NCBI GenBank assembly: GCA_004335835.1
Contig: RWJK01001767.1
Span: forward strand, 1 to 64,000
Direction of reading: 5' to 3'
DNA: 64,000 nucleotides
Source: Scenedesmus sp. ARA3
Taxonomy: Eukaryota; Chlorophyta; Chlorophyceae; Sphaeropleales; Scenedesmaceae
Shown: in pieces, positions 12,101 to 23,587 of the stretch
How positions within the stretch are numbered: the stretch's first letter is position 1
Layout: each line of letters opens with the position of its first letter
The notes under the pieces: generated by a model
What the model saw: the letters and a program-made list of their open reading frames with translations, nothing else
Database searches by the model: none
Told to the model about the DNA's origin: nothing
Translations under genes and position numbers: made by a program

Positions 12101-15100
12101 CAGCTGCATGATTCAAGTATCCTAGCAACTGCAGCTCTGCCCTCTGCGCCCTGACCTGCCCTTGCCGTGCATATCACCTCGCAGGTCGGCGGCCCCATGC
12201 TGCTGCAAGCGCTGTCTGCAGCGCTGACGTCCGCGCCAGACGCCGCCGCATCAGCGCCGCTGCTTGCAGGCCTGCTGCAGCTCGCGCGCCTCTTCGGCTT
12301 ACTAGGCCTGGATTGGCAGTGCGAGCAATGCGTGGCAGCACTGTCAGCACGCTGCGGTGTGTTTGCGCCTGCTGCCGCTGGCTCTGTGGCAGAGTCAAAG
12401 CAGCTGGCAGTGCTACAGGCGCTGCTGGGCCTGACTGCGGGGCCTGAGGCGGGCTTCCTTGGCAGCAGCTGGCTGATCGTGCTGCGCTGTGTATCAGCAC
12501 TGGATGCGCTGAAGGTGGGTGGTGATTATGTGTGTATAGGGTGCATTCTGACTTTGGGTAGTTTGTTGGTTTATTTGTCGGTGATGGTTCTTGTGCAGCA
12601 GCTGGCTGATTGTGCTGCGCTGCGTGTCTGCGCTTGATGCGCTGAAGGTGGGTGATGGCGATGCAAAAATGGTTGTTGCTGTGAGTTCTTTGGCAGCAGC
12701 TGGCTGATTGTGCTGCGCTGCGTGTCTGCTCTGGATCCACTGAAGGTGGGTTGCGGTGGCAAAGCGATCTGGTAGCTTGGGCGTTGCTTGTGAGGGTGTG
12801 CTAGTGTGGGTGATTTGGCAGCAGCTGGCTGATCAAGCGCTGCGAATTTGTGTATTCACGTCCTCTGCTGCTCTCTGTGCTTTGTTTCTCTCGCAGCACG
12901 AGCTCACGCGGCCAGCAGCAGTGCCCGCAGCAGCGCCGGCAAAAGAGGCCTCCAGCAGCAACCCCTTCAGCCGCATGTTCCAGTCAGTGTTTGGCAGCGC
13001 GGGCGGTGCAGGCAGCACTGCCGCTGGCGCAAGCCCTCCTGCCAGTGCTGGCGGCGGCGCGGCAAGCAGCGGCGGGCGCTTCAGCATACCGGGAGCTCCA
13101 GGCAGCGACATGGCAGGTGTGCATCTTACTTCACTTACAACAATTTTTGATAACGATATTTGATAGCTAAAGACAAACACAGTCAATTGACTTTTTTTGT
13201 ACAACCTACTGATAGAAATGATGTTGCTGGCTGCACCCAGAATATTAATTGCAGCACCACAGGTTGATGTTGTCCATTGGCTGCAGGGAAATATGTTGTT
13301 ACACAAGGGGGGGCTTGAGTTGCAGCAGCGAACCTTTGTCAGTTCCTTCGCAGCCGGCCCACCCATGGATGGCCAATCTGTGTCTTGCTGAAGCCACTGC
13401 TCTTTCTGTTGCCCCGTGTTCTTGGATCGTGCTGTTGTGCAAAAGCAGTTGACAATCGCGACAGCCTGGACGGCAGCACGCGCTCATATTAGGCCTTCAT
13501 TTACTGAAAGTGCCCTGTGCGCTGCCCGCTATGCTTTGCATTGTGCAGTTGACGACCGCGACAGCCTGGACGGCAGCGCGCGCCCGTCTCTGGCCATACG
13601 AGACGCGCCCGGGGCTGGTCTGGTGCTGTGGGCGGAGTCTGCTGCTGGCGCGCTGGAGCTGGAGCGGCCCTACGCGCGCAGCGCGACATTGGACGGTGGG
13701 TGTGTTATGGTTGTGTTTGCAGAAGCTGCTGCGTTATGGTGTTCTAAGCTGTGGCGCGCTGGAGCTGGAGTGACCCTTTTCACGCAGCGCCACACTGGGC
13801 GGTGAGGCCTGTTGGTCATGGCATGGAGTAATGTTGCTGTGCACTGTGCTGGAAGCGCCAGCAGCGACAGAGGGCAGTGAACAGGCTGGTGCATGTGCTG
13901 ATGGATGAGGCAGCTGTGATGAGTGGTAGCTTGCTGTCGCTGGTGGCGCTGCGTGATAGTACGCGCTGGTCTCGCTGTTGTGCTGCTGTACTGTTTGTGC
14001 TGCACGCAGCACAGTATGCTGCGCGCCTGCTGCATTGCTTTCATGGCGCTTTCATCAGGGCGTGCACTCACTTCTGTGCTGCACTCCTCTCTGCTCCTGC
14101 AGGCGATGCCGTGGTGGTGTTTATGCGTGCGCTGTGCGCTGTCCTGCTGCTTCTATGCACTCAGTAATTGTCACTGCTATGACACCGCGCTCCTGCAGGC
14201 GATGCCGTGGTGGTGTTTATGCGTGCGCTGTGTGCTGTCCTGCTGCTTCTATGCACTCAAAAAAATGTCACTGCTATGACACCGCACTCCTGCAGGCGAT
14301 GCCGTGGTGGTCTTCATGCGTGCGCTGTGTGCTGTCAGCCAGGAGGAGCTCGAGTCTGGCAGCAGCGTCACAACAGCAGCAGCAGCAGGCGCTCAGTCGC
14401 CTGGCAGCCCTGGTGCTGCTGCTGCTGCTGCTGGGGGCGGCCCGAGGCTGTTCAGCTTGCAGAAGGTGGTGGAGTGTGCGTATGCCAACATGAGCCGCAT
14501 CAGGCTGGTGTGGCACAAGCTGTGGGCGGTGATTGCTGCGCAGCTGGTGGGAGCAAGCTGCCACCCGCACAGGTGAGAATGCGGATGTGTTGATTGTTGG
14601 TGCACATGGCGCAGCCGGCAGTGTGCAACATGCTGTTGTCCTGTGGCTGCTCACGGCATTTGCGTTGTGGCACAAGCTGTGGGCGGTGATTGCTGCGCAG
14701 CTGGTGGGCGCCAGCTGCCACCCGCACAGGTGAGATTGCGGCGGTTTGATTGTTGCATATGCTGCAACCGGCAGCTGAAACATGCAGCTGCTGCATTGTG
14801 CATGAGGGTTTCAGGCTGTTGCATTTTGATGTGTTGTTGTCTGGTCTGGCACAAGCTTTGGGCGGTGATTGCTGCACAGGTGGTGGGTGCGAGCTGCCAT
14901 CCGCGTAGGTGAGGGCGTAAGGCGGCGTTGTTGGTGCAGCTGGTAGCCAACAAACATAAAACTTGCAGCTGCAGAATTGTACATGAGGGTTTGTCAGGCT
15001 GTTGCATTGTTAATGTGTTGTTGTCTGGTCTGGCACAAGCTTTGGGCGGTGATTGCTGCACAGCTGGTGGGTGCGAGCTGCCAAACGCACAGGTGAGGAT

Positions 15101-18100
15101 GTGGTGCAGCGTTTGTTGGGCTGCATGCTCCAGCCGGCAACTTAAGGCATGCAGCTGGCAGTCGCACCTGACAAATGACACCTGCCGTGGTTGCCGTGAT
15201 TGAGTGTCATCGTGTACAGGTGTTTTGCTGTACAAGGACACTCTCATCGCTGTGACAGGTGGCGCTGCTGATGTAAACAGCACTGCTGCACTGCTGCCGC
15301 AGGCGCGTGGCATTATACGCGGTTGACTCGCTGCGCCAGCTGGTGGCGAAGCTGCTGGCGCGTGCTGAGCTGGAGCACTTCACGCACCAGGAGGAGGCGC
15401 TGCGGCCCTTCGTTGCAGTGCTGCGGCAGTGTGATGAGGCGTGCGTGCGGGAGCTGGCGGTGCAGTGCGTGATGCAGGTGCGTGTGCGAGTGGGTGCCTG
15501 CCAAGAGTGACTGCAGGTGCACTGTCAGCAGCTGCTTCTGTGTGTCTTTGTGTCTGTGGCAGTGCTGCGGCAGTGCGATGAGGCCTGCGTGAGGGAGCTG
15601 GCGATGCAGTGTGTGATGCAGGTGCGAGTGCGAGTGGTTTGTGTGGGTCACATTTCAGCAGCTCCTGCTATCTGTACTCTGGTGTCTGTGGCCGTGCTGC
15701 GGCTGTGCGACGAGGCCTGTGTGAGGGAGCTGGCGGTGCAGTGCGTGATGCAGGTGCGCATGGCACCAGCGGATGACTTTGAGTCTGCTTTTCTTATACG
15801 ACCTTGCCGCAGATCTTGTGGTGATGCTTGTTCGACTGGAGGTCTGGCGCAGCAGCACGCCTATAACAGTGTTAGGGCTTGCCGTTCAGCTGTCTTCGCT
15901 GAAACAGCTGCTGATGGTGGTGCTGCTGCTGGCCTTTCAATGACTCTACAGGCTGTGGCCTCACATCTGCGCGGCCTAGGCAGCGGCTGGTGCATGGTCA
16001 TCCTCGCGCTGCTCTGCCCCCTCTCAACTGCTCCTGCTGCTACTGCTGCTGTCATTCCATCGATGTACAGGCTGTTGCTTCGCACCCGCGGGGCCTAGGC
16101 AGCGGCTGGCGCATGGTCATCCTGGCGCTGCGCCTGGGAGCAGCAGACCCCAGCCCCGCAGTCATGGCACAAACACAGGAAGCACTACAAGTTGTAGTTG
16201 ACACGCTCTACACATGCAGCGGCAGCAGCAGCACCCCTGCAGGCAGCGCTACAGCATCACCTACACCTGGTGCAAGTGCTGCTGCTGGTACTGCAGCAGC
16301 AGCAGCAGTAGGCTTGAGTGGCCACACCTTCCTGCGAGAGACAGTACAGGCGATTGTGGCGGGCATTAGGAACCCGGCGCATTTGGAGTTGAGCATGTCT
16401 GCGGTGCAGCTGCTGGGACGGTGTGGGCAGCAGCTGGCGGCATATGAGGAAGCTGGGGGCAGGGACGAGCCGCCGTCGGGAGCAGCAGCAGCACCAGGGG
16501 GCGTTGACTTGGGTGAGTAGAGTGAAGAGGAGGTGCTTGGGGCTGTGGGGTGCATGTGTGGCGTGTGGGGATGAATGTATTCAGCAGTTCCTGTTTTATA
16601 TTGGAGTTGCAGCTGGACTGTGCTTTGGCATGAAGTGCTGCACGTGCTACCTACTGCCTGAAGCCTGTTGCTGGCTTGCCTACTGACATGTCGAACCTGC
16701 TGCTCCACCTGTACATCTGCTTGCTATCGCTATCTCCGCACCTTGCAGATGGCGACTATGGCTGGGGCCTGCTGCTACGCACGCTAGCAGACGTCCTGCA
16801 GCACGACCGCCGGCCCCAAGTGGTTGATGCTGCTTTGGAAATGGTCTTTGGCCTGCTTGGCCGCTTCAGCAACTGCTGGGATGCAGCAGCATGGCGTGTG
16901 CTAGTCCATAGAGTGCTGAGGCACATGCTGGCACTGCCACCAGCCCTGCAGGCTGCCCTCAGCGGCAGCAGCGCTGTCGGTCAACTCGGTCAAACATCAG
17001 CAGGCGCCGGTCAAACCTTTGGTCAAACAACAGCAGATGCGCGCGGCGGCAGCTTCAGCGGCTTCCAGCCGATGCAGGCGGGGCAGCAGGCAGTGCGCAG
17101 CAGCATTGGGAGTCCTGCAAGTGGCAGCGGCGCAGGAGGGGCAGTGCAGGCTGGCCTGTCTGTATCGGAGCAGCGGGCGATGATGACAAACCTGCTGCAG
17201 CGCATGGACAGGTACTATCCGCTGCTGTGTGAGCAGGCTGCGTCTGTTCGTCCTGAGTTCAAGGTAGGTTGCTAAAGGGTATCATTCCTAGTTGCGTAAA
17301 TGTGGAATATTGTGCTTTGCTGACCCAGGCTGCTGCAAGTTTGCCTCGTGTATTGGTGAGGTGCAATGCTCTTGTAGTGCACGTGCTGTGGTGTTAGTGT
17401 GTTAGACCCTGGGCATGGATGGCGCGTGTGCTGCGTGTGCTTTTACTGCACAGCCACAGCACTGGCGCCATGCATGAGAGCAGCAGGGCGCCCGCCAGCA
17501 TCGCCATGCTACAGCAATCGCTGCCTACTGAACCCTGGCCGGCGATTAGCATCAGCCGCGCGGACAGATACGGGCCGTACAACTGCAACTATACAACATC
17601 GCATGCTGCCTGCATGGTTTCACAGGACAAGCTGCAGGACGGAGCATCTGTATTTAGAAATCTGTCTCTGCATTGGATTCTTGTGATGTGATCAGACTGT
17701 TTGGGTGTGGTCGCCAACTGTTACGTTGTTATGTTGTGCAGGTGGACCTAGTGCAGCAGCTTGCAGCCATCGGTGTGTCCTGGTACCAGCAGCCCTCCAT
17801 CTACCTGTCCACAGCAGGCATCAAGGCACTGATGCGGCTAGCAGAGACGGTTGCACAGATCAGCGGCAGCGCACAAAACGGCGGCTGCGGCTGGGCTCTG
17901 TTCCTGGAGCCGTTTGCAGCAGCTGTCAGGGCAGACGTTGATACTGTCATTGGCCTGGCGACACGGCAGCTAGCAGAGCAGGCCGCAGATCAGCAGCAGC
18001 AGCAGCACATGAGTTTGCTAGGGAAAGGCGCAGCAAAGGGCAGCGGCGTGTCTAGCCCTCAAGCTGGCGGTGTTAGTAACGCTTCTAACGCAGCTTCTAA

Positions 18101-20689
18101 CAGCTTGTATGGCAGCCCGCTGGGTCCCAAGGGAGGTGCTGCAGCAAGGCAGGCAGTTGCGGCAGCAGCCAGCCGGCAGCTGCTGGCCTCTCAGCTGCGC
18201 GTGCGCACGCAGCAGCTCGTGCTAATGCAGCGGGCGCTTGCATCCATCCACAAGAGCTGCAAAGACAGCATGAGCTGGGAGGAGCAGATGCAACTGCTGG
18301 AGGTGCTGGCTCTTGGTGTTGATGCAGCAATTGCATACAACACAGGGCTAGCAGGGGCACACTGGGAGAAGCAGCAGCGGCGGCTCTCGCAGCTCGGGGA
18401 CAAGCAGCAGCTGGTGCGCCGCATCAGCAGCGGCAGCGGCAGGGCAGCCACTGCAGCACCAGCAGCAGCAGCAGCAGCAACCACCCAGCAGCAGCAGCAG
18501 CAGCAGGACCCTCAGCTGCTGTCATCTGTGCCAGAGGGTGCCAGGCAGCTGCAGATTGTTGGCTCAGGATCCCTCAGTGACACCCTCAGCCTGGCTTCTG
18601 CTGTGTCACGCAACAGCAGCTTGAGTATGAGTGGGCTGGTAGGGTTTGGATCGTACCTGCAGCCAAACCCTAGCTCCGGCGGCTCAGTCACTGGATCTAT
18701 CACTGGGTCATTCACTGCCGGATCAGTGAGCTTGACTGGCCCTAGCCTGAGCAGCGGAGATGGAGCAGCTGGGGTTGCTTCTGGCCTTACCTCTCCATCT
18801 GGTGCAATGTCAGTATCTGCAGCCGGCAGCGGCGATGGCTCTGTTGTCGCAGCAGCTGATAAGAGCGGGACTGGCACCACTGATGATGTGGCGAAGCGGC
18901 CATCTGGCGAGATCACTGCAGCTAGCCCTGAACCAGCAGAGCAGCAGCAGCAGCAGCAGCAGGCCAGCGCTGCAGCAGCGCTAGAACCTCAGCAGCAGGC
19001 TCTGGCTCCTATCCGCACAGATGTGCAAGCATTACGCAGCTTTGAGGAGCAGCAGCAGCAGCGACCTGGCAGCCCTGGCAGCAGCAGCGGCAGCCCCAGC
19101 AAGCGGCTAGCAGCAGCAGCAGCAGCAGCGCCTGGCAGCCCCGGGCGCACCCGCATGGCTGGCATGAGCCTGCCGCTGCTGATGGTGAGCAGCGCTGAGA
19201 GCGTGGAGGAGGTGCACCCGGCGCTGATGCGGCTTGAAGCAGAAGGTGGCATGCTGCTGATTGAGGTGAGAGCACATGGCTTGTGTTGGGTGCGTGCAAG
19301 TCGCCGAAGGGTTTTTTGGTTTTGTGCGCTCCATCGTGGAGGAGGTGCACCCGGCGCTGATGCGGCTTGAAGCAGAAGGTGGCATGCTGCTGATTGAGGT
19401 GAGGGCATGGTTTCCAGTCCAGGCCGAACTTTCTGTGGTTTTGTCTGCTGAATTGATGAGGAGGTGCAGCCGGCATTGATGCGGCTGGAGGCAGAAGGCG
19501 GTATGCTGCTGATTGAGGTGAGACTGAGGCCTTGTGTTTTTTTTTCTTAGTACACGGCTTATGCTTAGAATCTTGCAAAAGCTGGCCACAGTGCTGAGGA
19601 CAGGGCTGTGCTGGAGGTCGCCCAGGGCTTGACTTGTGCATGTTGCCAGAGGCTGTGTGGTTTTGGTGAGCAGCGCTGAGAGCGTGGAGGAGGTGCACCC
19701 GGCGCTGATGCGGCTGGAAGCAGAGGGCGGCATGCTGCTGATCGAGGTGAGACTGAGGCAAATGCTGCTTTAGGGCTTTTGGCTGTGGGATGCCAGCCAC
19801 AGCGCTGTTGCTGGAAACATGGGTGTTGTTGTTCTTGCACTGATGCTGCAGGTGCACTGTATGGGTTGCGGGCCGTGCTGCTATTTGAAGTACTGTCCTT
19901 AAAAGTATGACAGCTGGCGCCTCTGCTGCAAATTGTCACACCACTCGCCTAGTCATGCCCTGCTCTATATGGTGTGTTGCCTTCTGATCTTTCCTGCAGG
20001 CCCTGAACCTCAGCCTGTCCAGCTGCACGCTGCACACGCCAGCCACCTCGCGCGCCCGGTTGCGGCTGCTGCAGCTCGTGCGCAGCATCATCCAGTCAGA
20101 GGCAGCTTGTAGCACAGCAGCATCCATGCGGCCCCTGGCCATCGCAGCAGCCGCTGCTGCTGCTACTCCAGATCTCGGATCAGCGCTGCAGCTAGTATCA
20201 CCTCGGCTGGCTCCCCCATCCCCGCCAGCATCACTTGCTGAGCTGCGCGCAACGCCGGCAGCTGTCGGAAACGCAGACGGCAGTTCGACCCCCGATGCCG
20301 ACGCGCTTTCCTGCAAGGACAACCCCTTGCAGGACGCGCTGGCGGGCGGCGGCTGGGAGCACGCCGCGCGGGCCCCACTGGTTGTGGCTGCACTCAAAGT
20401 GCTGTCTGGGCTGCAGGGCAATGAGTACAAGCGGGAAGTAATCCAGCTGTTCCCTGCGCTGTGTAGGCTGATGTGCAGCAATCACCTGCTGACGCGACAG
20501 GCACTGCACCAGGTCTTCACCAGCAGGGAGTTCTTTGAGCTGCTGCCGGCTGCAGCAGCAGCAGGCAGGGCAGCTGCAGCAGGGCAGAGCAGCAACAGTA
20601 CGAGCAGTACCAGCAGCAGCGCGGCAGTGCCGGCTAGTGCTGCTGGCAGTGGGCTGAGTGCCTCTGGCTTCCAAGACGTGCTGCTGTGA
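3144..20689 (+). CDS. BIG: BIG/Sec7-type ARF guanine-nucleotide exchange factor
   Basis: Exons: 3144-3302, 3770-3995, 4314-4528, 4937-5839, 6924-7349, 7690-7821, 8565-8657, 9088-9202, 9537-9688, 9872-10099, 10379-10484, 10682-10845, 11431-11577, 11833-11925, 12185-12514, 12897-13116, 13549-13695, 14296-14572, 15303-15477, 16071-16512, 16749-17263, 17742-19265, 20000-20689. They sum to 7479 bases (2492 residues) with consistent phases. The N-terminal DCB region ([19 protein letters not shown]) is followed by a long Ala/Ser/Gln insert, then the HUS box VNFDCD. The SEC7 domain (about 716-905) has [19 protein letters not shown], whose Glu is the catalytic finger that ejects GDP from ARF, and [16 protein letters not shown] motifs [19 protein letters not shown] and [11 protein letters not shown] follow. 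Such proteins activate ARF at the trans-Golgi for vesicle coats. The DCB start and long HDS tail favour BIG over GNOM/GBF1. It is longer than usual (about 1700-2000) because of low-complexity inserts. Confidence 0.92.
4786..4838 (+). pseudogene. Decoy copy of BIG exon 4 start with in-frame stop
   Basis: TGCAG|ATGCTCAACAACATCTGCAA repeats the start of the real exon at 4937, about 150 bases upstream of it. In the exon's own phase it reaches TAG at 4822-4824, where the real exon has ATCCAG. Using this acceptor would truncate the protein. Confidence 0.85.
5902..6656 (+). repeat. Five successive copies of the 3' end of BIG exon 4
   Basis: The exon end encoding [11 protein letters not shown] plus its donor (real copy ends at 5839) recurs with ends at 5968, 6106, 6269, 6490 and 6656. 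Each is followed by a GT donor (GTGGGG, GTGGGT, GTGAGA, GTAAGT, GTGGGA). The 6269 copy has AAG changed to TAG. The 5' extents shrink and diverge with distance, and unit spacing is about 130-220 bases. Confidence 0.88.
8237..8754 (+). repeat. Copies of BIG exon 7 start (three) and end (one)
   Basis: The exon 8565-8657 begins GTGGTGGCTGCGCTGGAGAG. Versions of this start, each behind a TGCAG, occur near 8237, 8336 and 8468 upstream of the exon. A copy of the exon's end (GAGGCAGAGCCGGGGCCAGC) with a donor lies at about 8719-8754 downstream. Both ends of one exon have thus been copied outward into introns. Confidence 0.85.
10139..10326 (+). repeat. Degenerate copies of the SEC7 catalytic exon end
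   Basis: Two partial copies of the end of exon 9872-10099 (CTGCCTGGTGAAGCGCAGAA region) lie at about 10148-10231 and 10303-10326 in the following intron. The first has lost bases, so its reading becomes [17 protein letters not shown]. The second keeps only the LPGEVQ segment. Both end at GT donors. Confidence 0.8.
10949..11350 (+). repeat. Copies of two adjacent BIG exon ends within one intron
   Basis: The intron 10846-11430 holds an 80-base copy of the end of exon 10682-10845 ([20 protein letters not shown], donor at 11032). It also holds two copies of the start of exon 11431 (SSRTS, at 11225 and 11315), each behind GCAG. The first copy is open in frame and keeps a GTGAGT donor, so a mis-spliced or alternative product is conceivable. 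Confidence 0.83.
12597..12843 (+). repeat. Copies of BIG exon 15 end ([17 protein letters not shown])
   Basis: The exon 12185-12514 ends in CTGGATGCGCTGAAG|GTGGGT. Copies end at about 12648 and 12747 with the same donor, and a shorter remnant (GGCAGCAGCTGGCTGATC) lies at 12817-12834. Confidence 0.85.
13448..13485 (+). repeat. Copy of BIG exon 17 start
   Basis: GCAG|TTGACAATCGCGACAGCCTG at 13448 repeats the start of the real exon at 13549, about 100 bases upstream of it. Confidence 0.8.
14103..14260 (+). repeat. Two copies of BIG exon 18 start
   Basis: CTGCAG|GCGATGCCGTGGTGGTGT occurs at 14103 and 14199 before the real exon at 14296. The unit is about 97 bases and includes the preceding intron sequence (GCTCCTGCAG). 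Confidence 0.88.
14666..15092 (+). repeat. Three copies of BIG exon 18 end
   Basis: The exon end encoding [21 protein letters not shown] (real end 14572) recurs with ends at 14729, 14908 and 15092, each followed by GTGAG. The unit is about 157-184 bases and includes intron sequence. The copies carry a few substitutions, for example a changed final His codon. Confidence 0.9.
15559..15753 (+). repeat. Two copies of BIG exon 19 end
   Basis: The end of exon 15303-15477 ([20 protein letters not shown]) is repeated with ends at 15621 and 15753, each with a GTGCG donor. Both copies are open and nearly identical at protein level. Confidence 0.9.
15951..16016 (+). repeat. Copy of BIG exon 20 start
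   Basis: ACAG|GCTGTGGCCTCACATCTGCG at 15951 repeats the start of the real exon at 16071 ([11 protein letters not shown] region), 120 bases upstream of it. Confidence 0.87.
19337..19745 (+). repeat. Three copies of BIG exon 22 end
   Basis: The exon end encoding [20 protein letters not shown] (real end 19265) is copied with ends at 19398, 19516 and 19746, each followed by GTGAG. The last copy also includes the upstream SSAESV codons. Confidence 0.9.
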
Positions 20690-20734
20690 CCGTGTTTTAG
20701 GAGTGCCGAGCCGGCTGAGCATGCCATGGCATGG

Positions 20735-20754
20735 CATCAGCTTTTAAGCTGATG
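20735..20754 (+). other. Short inverted repeat in BIG 3' UTR
   Basis: CATCAGCTT and AAGCTGATG face each other across two bases, 46 bases after the stop. It could form a 9-bp hairpin just before the polyadenylation-type signal. Confidence 0.5.
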
Positions 20755-20758
20755 GCAC

Positions 20759-20763
20759 TGTAA
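20759..20763 (+). terminator. TGTAA polyadenylation-type signal of the BIG gene
   Basis: TGTAA lies 70 bases after the stop codon. TGTAA is the usual polyadenylation signal of chlorophycean algae. The call follows from position and motif only. Confidence 0.55.
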
Positions 20764-21546
20764 AAGAGCTGTCACCGTGGACTAGCCTATTTCTGTGTGG
20801 TCTTGATGTTTCATCTTGAACGTTCTACGCCCATATGGCCGCGTACACTTGCGCTGCTCCCAGTTTGCATTGCTTGCCTCATGCTGATGATTGATGCCGT
20901 TGACGGAGTTGGGTTGGTTGCAAAGCTGATGCCTGGGCTGCACCGCGCCAACCTCTTGCACACCGCCCGCAGAGCAGTCTACTGAATGGTTGTGTGGGGC
21001 CTAACACTGCCAAGCCCACCTTTTGGCAGCACGGACAGCACACAACTGTAGCAACCACCGTTGTTACCAGGGCAGCGAAACCCTACTGGCTGACCATACA
21101 CAGCAATCAAGCAAAACTCTACTGGCTGACCATATACAGCAATCAAGCAAACCTGACTGTCGGATGCCTACGGCCGCAGGCTGCCGTCATCAGCAAGACA
21201 GCAATTAAAAATCAAGGCGCCAGAAGCCAACCACCATGTGTACTCACGATGACCGCAGAGCAGTCACATGTGGCTCTGAAGATGCCTCATTACATCCTAC
21301 TAGGGCACCTGCCAGTGGCTTGTACATCAGGCCAAGCAGACGATGCATAGCACCAACTCAATCAGTCCGCCTGACATTTAAATGTCCCCAGACACAACCA
21401 GCCGGGCAGGTGCTAGTCCTGAACATTGGTTTGAAATGCAACCGCCAATTTGTCGGTCAAAACATATCAAGAATCACACCTGACACACCAACACAAGGCA
21501 GCTAGCGAACAAAGCGGCAGCATGCTGTGCTGCTCCCCTGCTGCAC
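20764..21546. other. Convergent intergenic region, no gene seen
   Basis: Between the 3' ends of the BIG gene (+) and the first BTB gene (-). It contains a short direct repeat (ACTGGCTGACCATA) at about 21081 and 21121. I see no supported coding exon. Confidence 0.6.
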
Positions 21547-22574
21547 TCAAACCTCCCTGCCGCACTCGTGGCACGTGCGCACCAGCCGCACCCCGCCAGG
21601 CGTGTACCTGCCACCTGCCCTGATGGGTGCGCAGCTGTAACACCCAAGGCACGCAGGGTATGTGCCGCCGCCACCACCTGCTGCTACTCCAATGCCATAA
21701 ATGTCCTGACCAGCCCCAAAGTACGCACTCGCTGCAGCTGCTGTTCCATAAAAAGCTGTGCTAGAGGAGCTTCCCAGGCAGCCATTCGTATACAGAGGAG
21801 CTGATGTGGCACATTTGTCCAGCAGGTATGTTAGGGTTTGTGGGGATAAGCCCTGGGTGTTGCTTGACACGCAGCTGCTGCGGTCCAGGGCCACAATGCG
21901 GTCAGCGCAAGCCTTGCAGGCATCGCTCAGGCCTGCTGCATCTGCCAGCTGCAGCCACTTGAAGGCGTAGTGGGGGCTGGTAGGGCTGAGGTCCAGGCTG
22001 CTGGCGTTGGCTTGCAGGAACTCTGCCACGTGTGCCAGAACCACCTGCAAGCAGCAGGTGTTTGCAGCTGATCAGTGCCAGCGACCTGTGTGTTGCAGGA
22101 TGGCTCGGCCAAGGCTGCGTTTACGTGAAACTGATGGCACCTGCCGCATTGACTTCCACAAGTTATATGAACTTCCACAGGTAGGTGCAGCACATCAGCG
22201 GAACGTTTGACAGATGCACTGTAATGAATCTGGTACCCCCTTACCTGCATGTCCCACTTGCGCCCCTCCACCAGGAGTACTTCAAGGTTGTCCCAGCTGA
22301 CTTTGGGCAGCGGGGCAATGGGGTACAGGAACTGGGCCACTGTCAGGAAGTCAGCCTTGCTGGTGCCCGGCAATGGCAGCTGCCGCAGCGTGCTGCTGCT
22401 GCTGCTGCTGCTGCTAGCTGAGTGCAGCTCCAGTGCGTGAGCTAGCACTTGCGAAGACAGCTGAAGGATGCTGGAATGTGACATCAACGTGTCTTGCGTA
22501 CCGTCTTTGTCGAACACCAGATCAATGTCCGCTTTCGTGCCCATGGTCTGCTGAAGGGTGCTGAAGCTGTCCAT
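21547..22574 (-). CDS. BTB-domain protein 1 with C-terminal Cys pairs
   Basis: Two exons, 22574-22245 and 22044-21547, joined in phase 0 (275 residues). The N-terminal part looks like a BTB/POZ fold: DIDLVFDKDG, an SHSSILQLSSQVLAHAL helix, LPGTSKADFLTVAQFLYP and a VSWDNLEVLLVEGRKWDMQ segment. Exon 2 continues the alpha-helical BTB end (VVLAHVAEFLQANASSLDL, HYAFKWLQLADAAGLSDAC). A Gly/Ala-rich linker leads to CLGCYSC and, 20 residues later, CHECG, which could bind zinc. BTB proteins are often Cullin-3 adaptors or self-associating scaffolds; the role here is unknown. It is the first of three tandem paralogues and the most divergent. The ATG at 22574 is the first true ATG of the frame. Confidence 0.78.
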
Positions 22575-23587
22575 GATGCTGCTCACGAAATGTAATAACA
22601 GATAACACTACTTCAAGGATCCTTAACTTTTGACAAGCCGTGTTGCGCAGGTGATCAGCGTAAGCAGGAAAGTGCAAACCTTGGCACGGTCGAACTTATG
22701 ACAGTACTATGGGCCGGGCGCCGCATCCGTTCCAGAGCTCAACGTGCAGATGGATATCAAAGTTGCGATGTTGCAAGGCACTATTGGGAGCAACCAGGCG
22801 ATCCACAGCACATCTAGGGTTTGGTCACTGGTAAGCTGCGAACTGCTGGCAGCTACAACTACCTCCAGGCAGTTTGCTTGCAAGCATGCTTGCGTGAAGC
22901 TGCAACTTACGGCTGGATCAAGCTGTAACTGCACACTCTTAGCACATACAAACCTTCTTGGACGTGTTATCTTGTTGCTGCTGTTATGGTGAACATGCAA
23001 CAGACCACCCTTCAGAGCAGGTATGTTGGGTAAGCGCGGATCTGCACTGCACACCTCCGCCGCTCAGGGCTCAGAGCAGCAGGCAGGGCAGAAGATGGGC
23101 AGGGTCTCACAGGCCGAAGCTGCTTCCAGAACGAAGTGATTCTGGTTACCATGCCGAAGCGCGGGCATGTATGCATATGCTACAGCATGCCCAGACTGTT
23201 GCAACCTTCCAAGTCAAACGTCAGATTCAAACATATTAGCAAAGCCTGCTGGCACGCAGTGCATCATGCGCACATCAAAGCCAGCCTATTCCTACCAGCT
23301 GCACGGTGGTACATGCACGGTGTGTGTGCCATCTTGACACATACACAGCGCTGCGCAAGCCTTATGACTACTTTAGCATCTGTTGCCAAAATTCAACACA
23401 TATAGCAGCAATGCAAGCAATTTTTTTTTGGCAAGCATTGTATCATTTTGTGCACACACCAAACCCCAGCATACTCATCGCTTGTCTAATCCTGGACCAC
23501 ATTTGCCCACAAGCAGAAAAATGCTGCTGCAGACACACGCCAGTCAAACTCGCATGCCATGCATGTAGGGTGGCACTGAAGCCCCCA
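22575..23587. other. Spacer between BTB genes 1 and 2
   Basis: It must hold the promoter of BTB gene 1 and the 3' UTR of BTB gene 2. Only short, unconvincing open frames are present; nothing else recognised. Confidence 0.5.

Noticed and set aside
12833..13366. Minus-strand 177-codon frame
   Set aside because: Antisense of BIG exon 12897-13116; no conserved motif.
14103..15092. CRISPR-like regular repeats
   Set aside because: The repeats are exon edges with flanking intron bases in a eukaryotic gene. Spacers are not unique and repeats are coding.
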